NCBI RefSeq assembly: GCF_020859565.1
Contig: NZ_JAJHUO010000017.1
Span: 62,001-126,000 of the forward strand
Length of the DNA: 64,000 nt
Direction of reading: 5' to 3'
Source of the DNA: Saccharothrix luteola
GTDB lineage: Bacteria; Actinomycetota; Actinomycetes; Mycobacteriales; Pseudonocardiaceae
The notes under the pieces were generated by a model. The model saw only the letters and a program-made list of their open reading frames with translations. It was not told the origin of the DNA and ran no database searches. Numbering within the stretch: position 1 is the stretch's first letter; the number at the start of each line of letters is the position of its first letter. A program made the position numbers and the translations under genes. Shown in pieces: positions 19,184 through 27,032 of the stretch.

Positions 19184-19735
19184 TCAGCCGGTTGCGGCGT
19201 TACCGGCGTTTTCACCTAATGCGACGAGCGGCGCCACCCGATCCAGTTCACGCATCACCGACTCGGGATCGGACGCGAGCACCACTCCGGCGGAACGCAA
19301 CACGGCCAAGTGGCCCTCGAACGCGGGGTGGGCCGCCTGGCCCTCGGACACCTGCGGCAGCACGACCATCGGCTTGCGGTCGCCCAGCGCCTCGCACAAC
19401 ACCGTGAGCGCCTGGTTGTCCGCGATCCCCACCGCGAGCTTGACCAGCGAGTTCGCCGTCGCCGGCGCGAACACGAACGCGTCCGGCGCGGGGTGGGGCT
19501 TGGGCTCCCACGGCAGGCGGGACGTCCACCGCACCGGCAACGCCGTCAACGCCCGGAGCGAATCCGCCCGGGGCTCGAGCCAGCGGGCCGCGGTAGGCGT
19601 GAACGTGATGGCCAACCGCCACCCCTTGGCGGCCAGGGGCCGAGCGAGCCCGTCCACGAACCACCGCTCGACCCCGCCACCCGCCGACGCGACAACACCG
19701 AGCACCGCCGCACCGCTCACCAGAGCACCGGTCAT
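19184..19735 (-). CDS. Orphan CoaC/HFCD-family flavoprotein
   Basis: The 183-aa single-domain flavoprotein is related to phosphopantothenoylcysteine decarboxylase and lantibiotic cysteine decarboxylases. The core motif PATANSLVKLAVGIADNQALT (about 95-115) matches the family PASANT..K.A.GIADN signature. The start GVVASAGGGVERW resembles the usual VTGS.AA, but without the typical histidine. A complete coaBC is present at 32086-33345, so this copy is not needed for CoA. It may decarboxylate or reduce a specialised substrate. It precedes the LAL gene by 36 bp on the same strand. The ATG at 19735 is chosen; the 72-bp region upstream contains repeated ATCACCG words. Confidence 0.82.
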   Translation of the reverse strand: MTGALVSGAAVLGVVASAGGGVERWFVDGLARPLAAKGWRLAITFTPTAARWLEPRADSLRALTALPVRWTSRLPWEPKPHPAPDAFVFAPATANSLVKLAVGIADNQALTVLCEALGDRKPMVVLPQVSEGQAAHPAFEGHLAVLRSAGVVLASDPESVMRELDRVAPLVALGENAGNAATG

Positions 19736-19807
19736 CGAATCACCGATTCCCCGATTCACCCGGTCACCGAATCACCGGACACCCGCATCACCGGATCAAC
19801 CCACCAC

Positions 19808-21235
19808 TCACACCGGTCGCCGCAGAATCGCGCAGAACATCGCGTCCGTCCCGTGCTTGTGCGGCCACAACTGCACCTGCGGCCCGTCGCCCAGGTCCGG
19901 CACGTCCGGGAAGAACTCCCGCGCGTCCAACCACTCCGCCCCGGTCCGGCGCGCCACGTCGCCCACCACGCCCACCGTCTCCGACAGGTGCGGCGAGCAC
20001 ACCACGTACGCCACCACACCGCCCGGCCTGACCAGCGACAACGCCGCCGTCAGCAGCTCGCGCTGCAACCTCGCCAGCGGCGCGACGTCCGACGGCTGCC
20101 GCCGCCACCGCGCCTCCGGCCGCCGCCGCAACGCGCCCAACCCCGTGCACGGCGCGTCCACCAGCACCCGGTCGAACCCGCCATCCTCGAGCCCGGACTC
20201 ACGACCGTCGGCCACGTGCACCGTGATCGGCAGGTCGCCCATGGCCTTGCGGATCAGCTCCGCCCGGTGCGGCGCCTTCTCGACGGCGTCCATCGACGCG
20301 CCCGACAACCGGGCCAGCGACCCCAGCAGCACGGCCTTCCCGCCGGGTCCGGCGCACAGGTCGAGCCACCGCTCGTCACGACCCTCGACCGGCACCCGCG
20401 TCAACGCCACGGCGCACAGCTGGCTGCCCTCGTCCTGCACGGCCGCCAGCCGCTCACGCACCGCGTCGAGGTCGCCCGGGTCGCCCGCGCCCGCGTCCAG
20501 GTGCACCCCGTACGGCGAGTACGGCGCCACCTCGCCGCCCGTCATCGCGGCCAACTCCTCCGCGCTGCACTCACCGGGCCTGGCCGCCAGGTGCACCGCC
20601 GGCCGCATGTCGTCGGCGACCAACGCCTCCCGCAACGGCTCGCCGCGACTGCCGAGCGCCTCCGCGAACGCTTGCGCGATCCACCGGGGGTGCGCGTTGG
20701 CCATGGCGACGTACCCGATCGGGTCGGTGTCCTCGTCCGGCGCGACCTCCTCGACCCAGGCGGCCTCGTCCTGCCCGGTCACCCGCCGCAGCACGGCGTT
20801 CGCGAACCCGGCCGCGCCCGAACCGCGGTCGGCGCGCACCAGGTCGACCGTCGAGGCCACCGCCGCGTGCGCCGGGATGCGCGTGCGCAGCAACTGGTAA
20901 GTGCCCAGCCGCAACGCGTCGAGCACCGCACCGTCCACTTCGGACAACGGCCGGTCGGTGCAGGCCGCCAGCACCGCGTCCAGCAGCCCCTGCGCGCGCA
21001 GCGACCCGTACGTCAGCTCGGTCGCCAGGGCCGCGTCGCGCCCGGTGATCCGACGTTCCCGCAGGATGCCCGGCAGCACCAGGTTCGCGTAGGCGTCGCG
21101 CTGCCGAACGGCGCGCAACGTGTCCAGCGCGGCCTGCCGCGCGGGGTCCTCCACGGGCGGGCGCTCCGGACCGGTGCGACCGCGTGGCGGGTGCGCCCGC
21201 CGGGGGCGGGATGGACGCGAAGACCTCTGGGTCAT
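19808..21235 (-). CDS. rsmB: 16S rRNA m5C967 methyltransferase RsmB (NusB-MTase fusion)
   Basis: RsmB methylates C967 of 16S rRNA using SAM. The 475-aa protein has an N-terminal NusB-like RNA-binding domain (about 28-165) and a Rossmann methyltransferase. LDLCAGPGGKAVLL is the SAM loop, VDAPCTGLGALRRRPEARWRR holds one catalytic Cys, and YVVCSPH the second. The first ~25 residues are Arg/Pro-rich, a common actinobacterial extension. The ATG overlaps the fmt stop as ATGA (21232-21235). The order fmt-rsmB is conserved. Confidence 0.96.
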   Translation of the reverse strand: MTQRSSRPSRPRRAHPPRGRTGPERPPVEDPARQAALDTLRAVRQRDAYANLVLPGILRERRITGRDAALATELTYGSLRAQGLLDAVLAACTDRPLSEVDGAVLDALRLGTYQLLRTRIPAHAAVASTVDLVRADRGSGAAGFANAVLRRVTGQDEAAWVEEVAPDEDTDPIGYVAMANAHPRWIAQAFAEALGSRGEPLREALVADDMRPAVHLAARPGECSAEELAAMTGGEVAPYSPYGVHLDAGAGDPGDLDAVRERLAAVQDEGSQLCAVALTRVPVEGRDERWLDLCAGPGGKAVLLGSLARLSGASMDAVEKAPHRAELIRKAMGDLPITVHVADGRESGLEDGGFDRVLVDAPCTGLGALRRRPEARWRRQPSDVAPLARLQRELLTAALSLVRPGGVVAYVVCSPHLSETVGVVGDVARRTGAEWLDAREFFPDVPDLGDGPQVQLWPHKHGTDAMFCAILRRPV

Positions 21236-22161
21236 GAAATCCGTTCCCCCGCTTCGATCCGGGCGCCGCGCGCCCAGTCGGTCGCCGACATCCGCTTCTT
21301 GCCCTGCGCCTGCACCTCGCCCAACGCCACCGGCTCGGTGGCCGTGCCGACGAGCACGCGCTTGCGCTCCACCCGGATCTCGCCGGGCGCGAGCGGCTCG
21401 TCCGCCTCGACCGGGAGCACCGGGCCGAGCTTGAGCCGCTCACCGCGGAACTCCGCCCACGCGCCGGGGTCCGGCGTCACCGCGCGGGCCACCCGGTCGA
21501 TCGCGACGGCGGGCGTGCCGAAGTCGAGCCGAGCGTCGTCGACGGTCACCTTCGGCGCGTAGCTCACGCCCTCCTCGGGCTGGTCCACCGGCCGCAGCGT
21601 GCCGTCCGCGACACCGTCCACAGTGGACAGCAGGAGTCGCGCGCCGGACTCGGCGAGCCTGCCGAGCAGGTCACCGGCCGTGTCCCGGTCGCGCACCCGC
21701 TCGGTCACCACGCCGTACACCGGGCCCGCGTCCAGCTCCTTGACGATGCGGAACGTGGTCGCGCCGGTGATGTCGTCGCCGTGCCGCACGGACGCCTGCA
21801 CGGGCGCCGCGCCGCGCCAGGCCGGCAGCACGGAGAAGTGCAGGTTCACCCAACCGTGACGAGGGATCGCCAGGGCGGACTCGGGCAGCAGCGCGCCGTA
21901 GGCCACCACCGGGCACAGGTCCGGCTCCAGCTCCTTCAACCGCGCCTGGAACACCGGGTCGCCCGCCTTGGCCGGCGCCAGCACCTCGATGCCGCGTTCG
22001 TCGGCCAGCGCCGCGACCGGGGAGCGCTCCACCCGGCGGCCACGACCGGCCGGCGCGTCCGGCCGCGTCACCACGGCCACGACCTCGTGCCGGCCGGACT
22101 CCAGCAGCGCCCGCAACGACGGCAGCGCGACCTCGGGCGTGCCCGCGAAGACCAGCCGCAT
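21232..22161 (-). CDS. fmt: Methionyl-tRNA formyltransferase
   Basis: Fmt formylates initiator Met-tRNA using 10-formyl-tetrahydrofolate. At 309 aa it is full length. It starts MRLVFAGTPEVALPSL and carries the catalytic NLHFSVLPAWRGAAPVQASV region (Asn, His) and the ITGATTFRIVKELDAGPVY segment. The C-terminal OB-like domain for tRNA contact ends with MSATDWARG. It is downstream of def on the same strand with a 228-bp gap; def removes the formyl group that Fmt adds. Confidence 0.97.
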   Translation of the reverse strand: MRLVFAGTPEVALPSLRALLESGRHEVVAVVTRPDAPAGRGRRVERSPVAALADERGIEVLAPAKAGDPVFQARLKELEPDLCPVVAYGALLPESALAIPRHGWVNLHFSVLPAWRGAAPVQASVRHGDDITGATTFRIVKELDAGPVYGVVTERVRDRDTAGDLLGRLAESGARLLLSTVDGVADGTLRPVDQPEEGVSYAPKVTVDDARLDFGTPAVAIDRVARAVTPDPGAWAEFRGERLKLGPVLPVEADEPLAPGEIRVERKRVLVGTATEPVALGEVQAQGKKRMSATDWARGARIEAGERIS

Positions 22162-22316
22162 GTCAGACCCCTCCGCAACGCACGTCGGGACTCCACCGGG
22201 ACGGCCTGGTTTCCTGGACGAACACGCACTCTCCTCGCATCTTCCGCGACACCGCAGACCGCAAGTCTAGAAGAGCGCCTTCCACCCAGCTCGCCCGCGC
22301 GGTCGCGCCCATCGTT

Positions 22317-22333
22317 CGCGAGGTCGCGTCGAT
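22317..22333. repeat. Inverse copy of the 3.9-kb repeat core in the def-fmt gap
   Basis: CGCGAGGTCGCGTCGAT is the reverse complement of bases 3971-3987 in the tandem repeat beside the Rieske gene. It lies in the 228-bp gap between the def stop (22390) and fmt start (22161). The gap is long for neighbouring same-strand genes and holds no recognised gene. Confidence 0.6.
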
Positions 22334-22389
22334 CCAGGCGACCGAGCCGCCGTCTGCGGAGCAGCGGCCATGTCACAGAGCAGCGGCTA

Positions 22390-22932
22390 TCAAACACCGA
22401 ACAGCGGGTGCGGCGACTGCTTGATCGTCGGCACGCCGCCGTCGAACCACGACTGCTGCCGGATCGCCCGCATGGCCTCCTTGCGGGTCCTCTCGTCCAG
22501 CCGGTCGAGGAACAGCACGCCGTCCAGGTGGTCGGTCTCGTGCTGGATGCAGCGGGCCAGCAGGTCCGTGCCCTCGACCTCGATCGGCTCGCCGTGCATG
22601 TTCCAGCCCCTGGCCACCACGTGCCGGTGCCGGCGGCAGTCCCACGACAGGCCGGGGATCGACAGGCAGCCCTCCGGGCCGTCCTGCTCCTCCTCGCCGA
22701 CCACCTCGAACGTCGGGTTCACCAGGTGACCGGCGAAACCGTCGCAGTGGTAGGTGAACACCCGCAGGCCGACGCCGAGCTGCGGCGCGGCCAACCCGGC
22801 GCCGCCCGCCTCGCTCATGGTGTCCCACAGGTCCTTGACCAGCTTGCGCAGCTCCGCGTCGAAGTCGGTGACCTCGACGGCGGGCGTCCGCAGCACCGGG
22901 TCGCCGAACAGCCGGATCGGTTGGACGGTCAC
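22390..22932 (-). CDS. def: Peptide deformylase
   Basis: Def removes the N-formyl group from nascent proteins. The 180-aa enzyme has all three metal motifs: GGAGLAAPQLG (43-53), EGCLSIPG (C89) and the QHETDHLDG helix (H131, E132, H135). Start GTG 22932 is chosen because GAGGAG lies seven bases upstream. It is on the same strand as fmt, its functional partner. Confidence 0.96.
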   Translation of the reverse strand: MTVQPIRLFGDPVLRTPAVEVTDFDAELRKLVKDLWDTMSEAGGAGLAAPQLGVGLRVFTYHCDGFAGHLVNPTFEVVGEEEQDGPEGCLSIPGLSWDCRRHRHVVARGWNMHGEPIEVEGTDLLARCIQHETDHLDGVLFLDRLDERTRKEAMRAIRQQSWFDGGVPTIKQSPHPLFGV

Positions 22933-22978
22933 GCGCACTCCTCGAAGCCTGGGGAGGTTCCAGTCTACGAAAGCACGT

Positions 22979-23134
22979 TCAGTGCTCCAGGTCACGGCCG
23001 AGGAACGCGACGCCGACCAGCGCGGCCAGCAAGTGCCCGACGAACCGGACCGCCGTCGTGACCACGGGCTTCACCGCGGCGGCGGTCGGGCGGCTGACAG
23101 CGCTCGGCGTGGGTGTCATGGTCATCGTGGTCAT
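22979..23134 (-). CDS. Small predicted single-pass membrane protein (51 aa)
   Basis: A 51-aa open frame starts at ATG 23134 with GGAG five bases upstream. A Thr/Met-rich N-terminus leads to one hydrophobic segment (about 27-45, with VRFVGHLLAALVGVAFLG) and a short charged tail (RDLEH). It is divergent from the ECF sigma gene and separate from def. No family is recognised; it could be a small stress or sigma-linked peptide. Being short, it may also be spurious. Confidence 0.45.
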   Translation of the reverse strand: MTTMTMTPTPSAVSRPTAAAVKPVVTTAVRFVGHLLAALVGVAFLGRDLEH

Positions 23135-23223
23135 GTCGGCTCCTCTGCTCCCGGCTCCCCGCGTGCACCCAGCGTGCGCCCCGACGCCGTCGGCGGGCGT
23201 CCGCTCGGAGTAGCGGGACGCCG

Positions 23224-23239
23224 TCATCCCCGGGGATGA
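23224..23239. promoter_or_regulatory. 16-bp perfect palindrome upstream of the sigma gene
   Basis: TCATCCCCGGGGATGA is fully self-complementary and lies 42 bp before the ATG at 23282, in the gap between the small membrane gene and the sigma operon. It is a good candidate operator for a dimeric regulator. The regulator is not identified. Confidence 0.55.
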
Positions 23240-23281
23240 GATCGGCTGCAACGCCGGGGGCGGCTGCGGCTACCTACCGGC

Positions 23282-23857
23282 ATGACTGCTGCGACATCGG
23301 GCCGGCAGGGGGCAGCACGGGTGACCGACACCGACGCGGAGCTGTGGGCGCGGGGCGACCAGGCGGCGTTCGGCGCGCTGTTCGACCGGCACGCCGAGGC
23401 GGTGTGGAACCACGCCTACCGGCTGACGGCGTCGTGGTCGCTCGCCGAGGACCTCACCTCCGCCACGTTCCTGGCCGCGTGGCGGCGCCGGTCCGAGATC
23501 ACCCTGGTCCGCGACAGCGCCCTGCCGTGGCTCTACACCGTGGCGGGCAACCTGGCTCGCACCGAGTTCCGCCGCCTCGGCCGGTTCCGGCGGGCGTTGC
23601 GCCGGGTGCCCGACGACGACGTGGTGCCCGACCACGCCGAGCGCGTCATCGCCTCGGTGGACGACGACCGCGCGTTGCGCCGGGTGCTGGACGTCGTGGC
23701 GACCTTGCCCAGAGCCGAACGGGAGGCCGTGGAGCTGGTCCTGCTGGGCGAGCTGTCCACGGCCGAGGCCGCCGAAGTGCTCGGCGTCGCCGAGGTGAGC
23801 GTGCGCTCGCGGATCTCGCGGGCCCGTGCCCGACTGCGTGCTGTGGAGGAGCGATGA
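23282..23857 (+). CDS. ECF RNA polymerase sigma factor
   Basis: The protein is 191 aa. Region 2 spans about residues 25-90 (FGALFDRHAEAVWNHAYRLT, AEDLTSATFLAAWR), followed by a short linker and region 4 (about 130-185, LPRAEREAVELVLLGELSTAEAAEVLGVAEVSVRSRISRAR). There is no region 1.1 or region 3, as expected for ECF factors. The next gene overlaps its stop as ATGA and encodes a membrane protein likely to be its partner. An alternative GTG start at 23321 would drop 13 residues and gives the more typical VTDTDAELWARGD start; the ATG is retained because both fit. The regulon is unknown. Confidence 0.92.
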   Translation: MTAATSGRQGAARVTDTDAELWARGDQAAFGALFDRHAEAVWNHAYRLTASWSLAEDLTSATFLAAWRRRSEITLVRDSALPWLYTVAGNLARTEFRRLGRFRRALRRVPDDDVVPDHAERVIASVDDDRALRRVLDVVATLPRAEREAVELVLLGELSTAEAAEVLGVAEVSVRSRISRARARLRAVEER

Positions 23858-25053
23858 GCCAGCCGGGGATCAACCTGCCACCGCACCGCCCCCTGCCACC
23901 TGACGTGCGGAAACGGCTGCGCCGCCGGGTCGTGGGCGGTGGGGCCGTGCGCGCGCCGCTCGCCGCCGCGGCGGCCGTCGTGGTGCTCGCCGCGGGCGGT
24001 GCGATCATCGCCCAGTCCACCGGGGGCGACGACCGCACCGCCGTCACGCCGCCGTCCACCACCTCCTCGGCGGCCGGGTCGCAGGCCCCTCCCGTCACCG
24101 GCGTCTCGCCCGGCGCGGCCACGACCGACGCGGCGCGGTGCGGGCTCGGCGACGCCGACGTGCGGTTCACGCTCCTCCTGGCGGGCCGCCGGATCCTCGT
24201 GACGCGGGACGACCGGTTCTGCGAGCTCACGCACACGACGATCTCGAAGAACAACCCCGCGGTCGGCCCGGTCCCGCTCGAGGACGGCGCGGCGGCGGTG
24301 TTGTGGCGCAGTGGCAGCGGCGTGCTGATCGGGCGCGTGCCGACCGGGACCGGCCACGTCGTGCTGGACTCCGGGGACCCGACCGGCACCGGACCCGTCC
24401 CGGTCTCGCTGGTGGAGGACCTGTTCGTGACCCCGTACACCATGGTGGGCTTGTCGGCGCGCTTCACCACGTCGTCGAGCGTGGTCTTCGCGGGGATCGA
24501 CGTCGCGGCGCTGCCCACCGCGGAGGTGTGGGCGGCGCCGCGGGAGGAGCTGCCACCGGGCGACCCGGACGTGGCCCGGTGCCTGGACCTGGCCCTGCGG
24601 GACGGGGCGCGGTGGGTCGGCGACCCGCTGACGTGGCGGCCCGGAGCGATGTCGGGCGGCAGGCCGGACGCCCGACTGGTGCTCCACGACCAGGCCGGGA
24701 AGACCGCCTACTGCGAGTTCAGCCTGGCGCGGCCGTTCCTCGTGCACGAGGAGAACGCGGCACGGCAGGGTGGCGAGTCGTTCGAGGTCCGCTACGTGAC
24801 CAGTCGCCAGACCGGCCCCGGACCGGGCGACGGGCACGTCCTGCTGGCCGGCACGGTCGACGCGACGCGCGTGGGCGGCCTGGAGATCACCGACCCCCAA
24901 GGTCGAACGCTGCCGGCCACCCTCAGGGACGGCACGTTCATCGCCCGGTTCGACCAGCGGCACCTGACCGCCACCGACGCCCTGCTCGAAGGCTTCCGGG
25001 TGCGCGTGCTCGACCACGGCGACCAGCCGATCGAGACCGTGGCGCTGGGCTGA
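23854..25053 (+). CDS. Membrane protein, putative non-canonical anti-sigma partner
   Basis: The 399-aa protein begins with a short basic cytoplasmic region (PPDVRKRLRRRVVGG). One transmembrane segment follows (about 34-53, LAAAAAVVVLAAGGAIIA), then a Ser/Thr/Pro linker and a large extracellular part of about 310 residues. Cysteines at about 91, 122, 246 and 281 could form disulfides outside the cell. No HxxxCxxC zinc anti-sigma motif is seen, so it is not a classical ZAS anti-sigma factor. The ATGA overlap with the sigma gene implies co-translation and a functional link. The extracellular part may sense an external signal; no domain family is recognised. Confidence 0.75.
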   Translation: MSQPGINLPPHRPLPPDVRKRLRRRVVGGGAVRAPLAAAAAVVVLAAGGAIIAQSTGGDDRTAVTPPSTTSSAAGSQAPPVTGVSPGAATTDAARCGLGDADVRFTLLLAGRRILVTRDDRFCELTHTTISKNNPAVGPVPLEDGAAAVLWRSGSGVLIGRVPTGTGHVVLDSGDPTGTGPVPVSLVEDLFVTPYTMVGLSARFTTSSSVVFAGIDVAALPTAEVWAAPREELPPGDPDVARCLDLALRDGARWVGDPLTWRPGAMSGGRPDARLVLHDQAGKTAYCEFSLARPFLVHEENAARQGGESFEVRYVTSRQTGPGPGDGHVLLAGTVDATRVGGLEITDPQGRTLPATLRDGTFIARFDQRHLTATDALLEGFRVRVLDHGDQPIETVALG

Positions 25054-25057
25054 GGCC

Positions 25058-25098
25058 GGTGTGGTCCCACCCGGTCGAGGGGTGGGCGGGACCACACC
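25058..25098. terminator. Bidirectional hairpin terminator
   Basis: GGTGTGGTCCC (25058-25068) and GGGACCACACC (25088-25098) form an 11-bp stem, with further pairing inside. It lies between the converging sigma operon and the ggt stop (25105), so it can end transcripts from both sides. Confidence 0.7.
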
Positions 25099-25104
25099 AC
25101 CACG

Positions 25105-26886
25105 TCATCGCGTCGGCCACACCGCCCGGGCCGCGCCGCCGCCACGCCGGGACGTCTCCGCCGCCGCGCGCCACCGGCCGTCGGGCAGGCGTTCGACCGC
25201 CGTGACCGCGCCGATCTCGGCGGTCGACGTGAACCGGTGGCCCAGCGCGCGCAGCGCCGCGGCCTCCGGGCCCGCCAGGAACGCGGGCTCGGCCTGGGTG
25301 TTGGCGGCGTTGCGCTGGGACGCGCGCGGCGCGGCGATGGCCTCGACCAGCGGCGTGCCGCGGTCCAGCCGCCGGGTCAGCACCTGCAGGACGGTGGTGA
25401 TGATGGTCGCGCCGCCGGGCGAGCCGAGCGCCAGCACCGGCTTGCCGTGCTCCAGCACGATCGTCGGCGTCATCGACGAGCGCGGGCGCTTGCCGGGGCC
25501 GGGCAGGTTCGGGTCCGGCACGCCCGGCGTCACCGGCGTGAACGAGAAGTCGGTCAGCTCGTTGTTGAGCAGGAACCCGCGACCGGGCACCACGATGCCG
25601 CTGCCGCCCTCCTGCTCGATGGTCAGCGTGTAGGCGACCACGTTGCCCCAGCGGTCGGCGACCGTCAGGTGCGTGGTGTCCGTGCCCTCGTACGGCGTGG
25701 CGGCCGGCTCGCCGCTGGTCGCGCACGGCGTCGGGTTGCGCGGATCACCGGGTGCGACCGCGCCGGTCATGGCCGCCGTCGGCGAGATCAGGCACGCCCG
25801 GCTGTCGGCGAAGCGCTGCGACAGCAGCTCCCTCGTCGGGACGTCGCTGAACGCCGGGTCGCCGACCCAGCGGTTGCGGTCGGCGAACGACAGCCGGCTG
25901 GCCTCCAGGAACCGGTGCAGGTACTGGACCGGGTCCTCGGCGGCCAGGTCCGTGGTCTCGAGGATGTTCAACGCCTCACCGGCGGTCGTGCCGCCGGAGG
26001 ACGGCGGGGCCATGCCGAACACGTCGTAGTCGCGGTAGCGGACGCGGGTCGGCTCGCGCAGCGGCGCCTCGTACCCGGCGAGGTCGGCCGCCGTCATGTC
26101 ACCGGCCCGGACCTTGCGGGTGGAGCCCGCCACCACGGGCGGCTGCCGGACCGCCGCCACCAGGTCGCGACCCACCTCACCGCGGTAGAACGCGGACATG
26201 CCGTCCTTGCGCAGCGCGCGGTAGGTGTCGGCCAGGTCGGGGTTGCGGAACGTGCTGCCGATCGCCGGCGGCGCGCCGCCAGGCAGGTACAGGGCGCTGG
26301 TCGAGCTGAAGTCCGCGAAGCGGGCGGCGTTGTCGGTGACCTGCCGGTGGAACGTGGCGTCGACGGTGAAGCCGCGCCGGGCCAGCTCCTCCGCCGGCCG
26401 CACGGCCTGGTCGAGCGACCACGTGCCCCAGTGCCGCAGCGCCTGCTGCCAGGTGCGCGGCGTGCCGGGCACGCCCACCGACAACCCGCTGGTCATGGCC
26501 TCGGCGAACGGGAGCGCGACGCCGTTCTCCACGAACAGGTCCGCGTCGGCGGAGGCGGGCGCGGTCTCCCGACCGTCCACTGTGGACACGCGGTGCGTGC
26601 GGGCGTCGTAGTGCACGAGGAACCCGCCGCCGCCGATGCCGGCCGAGAACGGGTCGGTGACGCCCAGCGCGGCGGCCACGGCGACGGCGGCGTCCACCGC
26701 GTTGCCGCCGCGGCGCAGGACGTCGACGCCGATCTGCGAGGCGTCGGGGTCGACGCTGGAGACCACGCCACCGAAGCCGACCGCTTCGGGCGCGCGTGGT
26801 GGATCGGTGACGGCGGTGGCGGTGGCGGGCAGGAGGGGTACGACGAGGAGTGATGCGAGGACGCTGGCGACAGTCGACCGGAGCAT
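25105..26886 (-). CDS. ggt: Secreted gamma-glutamyltransferase
   Basis: Ggt cleaves glutathione and other gamma-glutamyl compounds outside the cell and is activated by self-cleavage. The 593-aa protein has a signal peptide (about 1-25, ending ATATA). The large-subunit region carries GGNAVDAAVAV and FSAGIGGGGFLVHY. The self-processing Thr is in GTDTTHLTV at about residue 403, and the small subunit has the GSGIVVPGRGFLLNNELTDF and GSPGGATIIT motifs. All catalytic elements look present. The gene stands alone between the sigma operon and priA. Confidence 0.94.
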   Translation of the reverse strand: MLRSTVASVLASLLVVPLLPATATAVTDPPRAPEAVGFGGVVSSVDPDASQIGVDVLRRGGNAVDAAVAVAAALGVTDPFSAGIGGGGFLVHYDARTHRVSTVDGRETAPASADADLFVENGVALPFAEAMTSGLSVGVPGTPRTWQQALRHWGTWSLDQAVRPAEELARRGFTVDATFHRQVTDNAARFADFSSTSALYLPGGAPPAIGSTFRNPDLADTYRALRKDGMSAFYRGEVGRDLVAAVRQPPVVAGSTRKVRAGDMTAADLAGYEAPLREPTRVRYRDYDVFGMAPPSSGGTTAGEALNILETTDLAAEDPVQYLHRFLEASRLSFADRNRWVGDPAFSDVPTRELLSQRFADSRACLISPTAAMTGAVAPGDPRNPTPCATSGEPAATPYEGTDTTHLTVADRWGNVVAYTLTIEQEGGSGIVVPGRGFLLNNELTDFSFTPVTPGVPDPNLPGPGKRPRSSMTPTIVLEHGKPVLALGSPGGATIITTVLQVLTRRLDRGTPLVEAIAAPRASQRNAANTQAEPAFLAGPEAAALRALGHRFTSTAEIGAVTAVERLPDGRWRAAAETSRRGGGAARAVWPTR

Positions 26887-27000
26887 CGTTCCCTTCTACT
26901 CCACCCCGGCCGAAAGCAGAACCACCCGGACGTCGCCGTGTCGGGTTCCGCGCCAGAGGACTTCGTGGGCCGGACAACGTCATGGGTCCGGCGGACTTCC

Positions 27001-27032
27001 AGGTCAGAGCACTTCGAGGTCAGAGCACTTCG
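27001..27032. repeat. 16-bp tandem duplication at the priA 3' end
   Basis: AGGTCAGAGCACTTCG occurs twice head-to-tail (27001-27016, 27017-27032). The second copy covers the last codons and stop of priA, so the first copy is a duplicate of that tail lying just after the stop. It is probably a replication slip with no effect on the protein. Confidence 0.85.
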
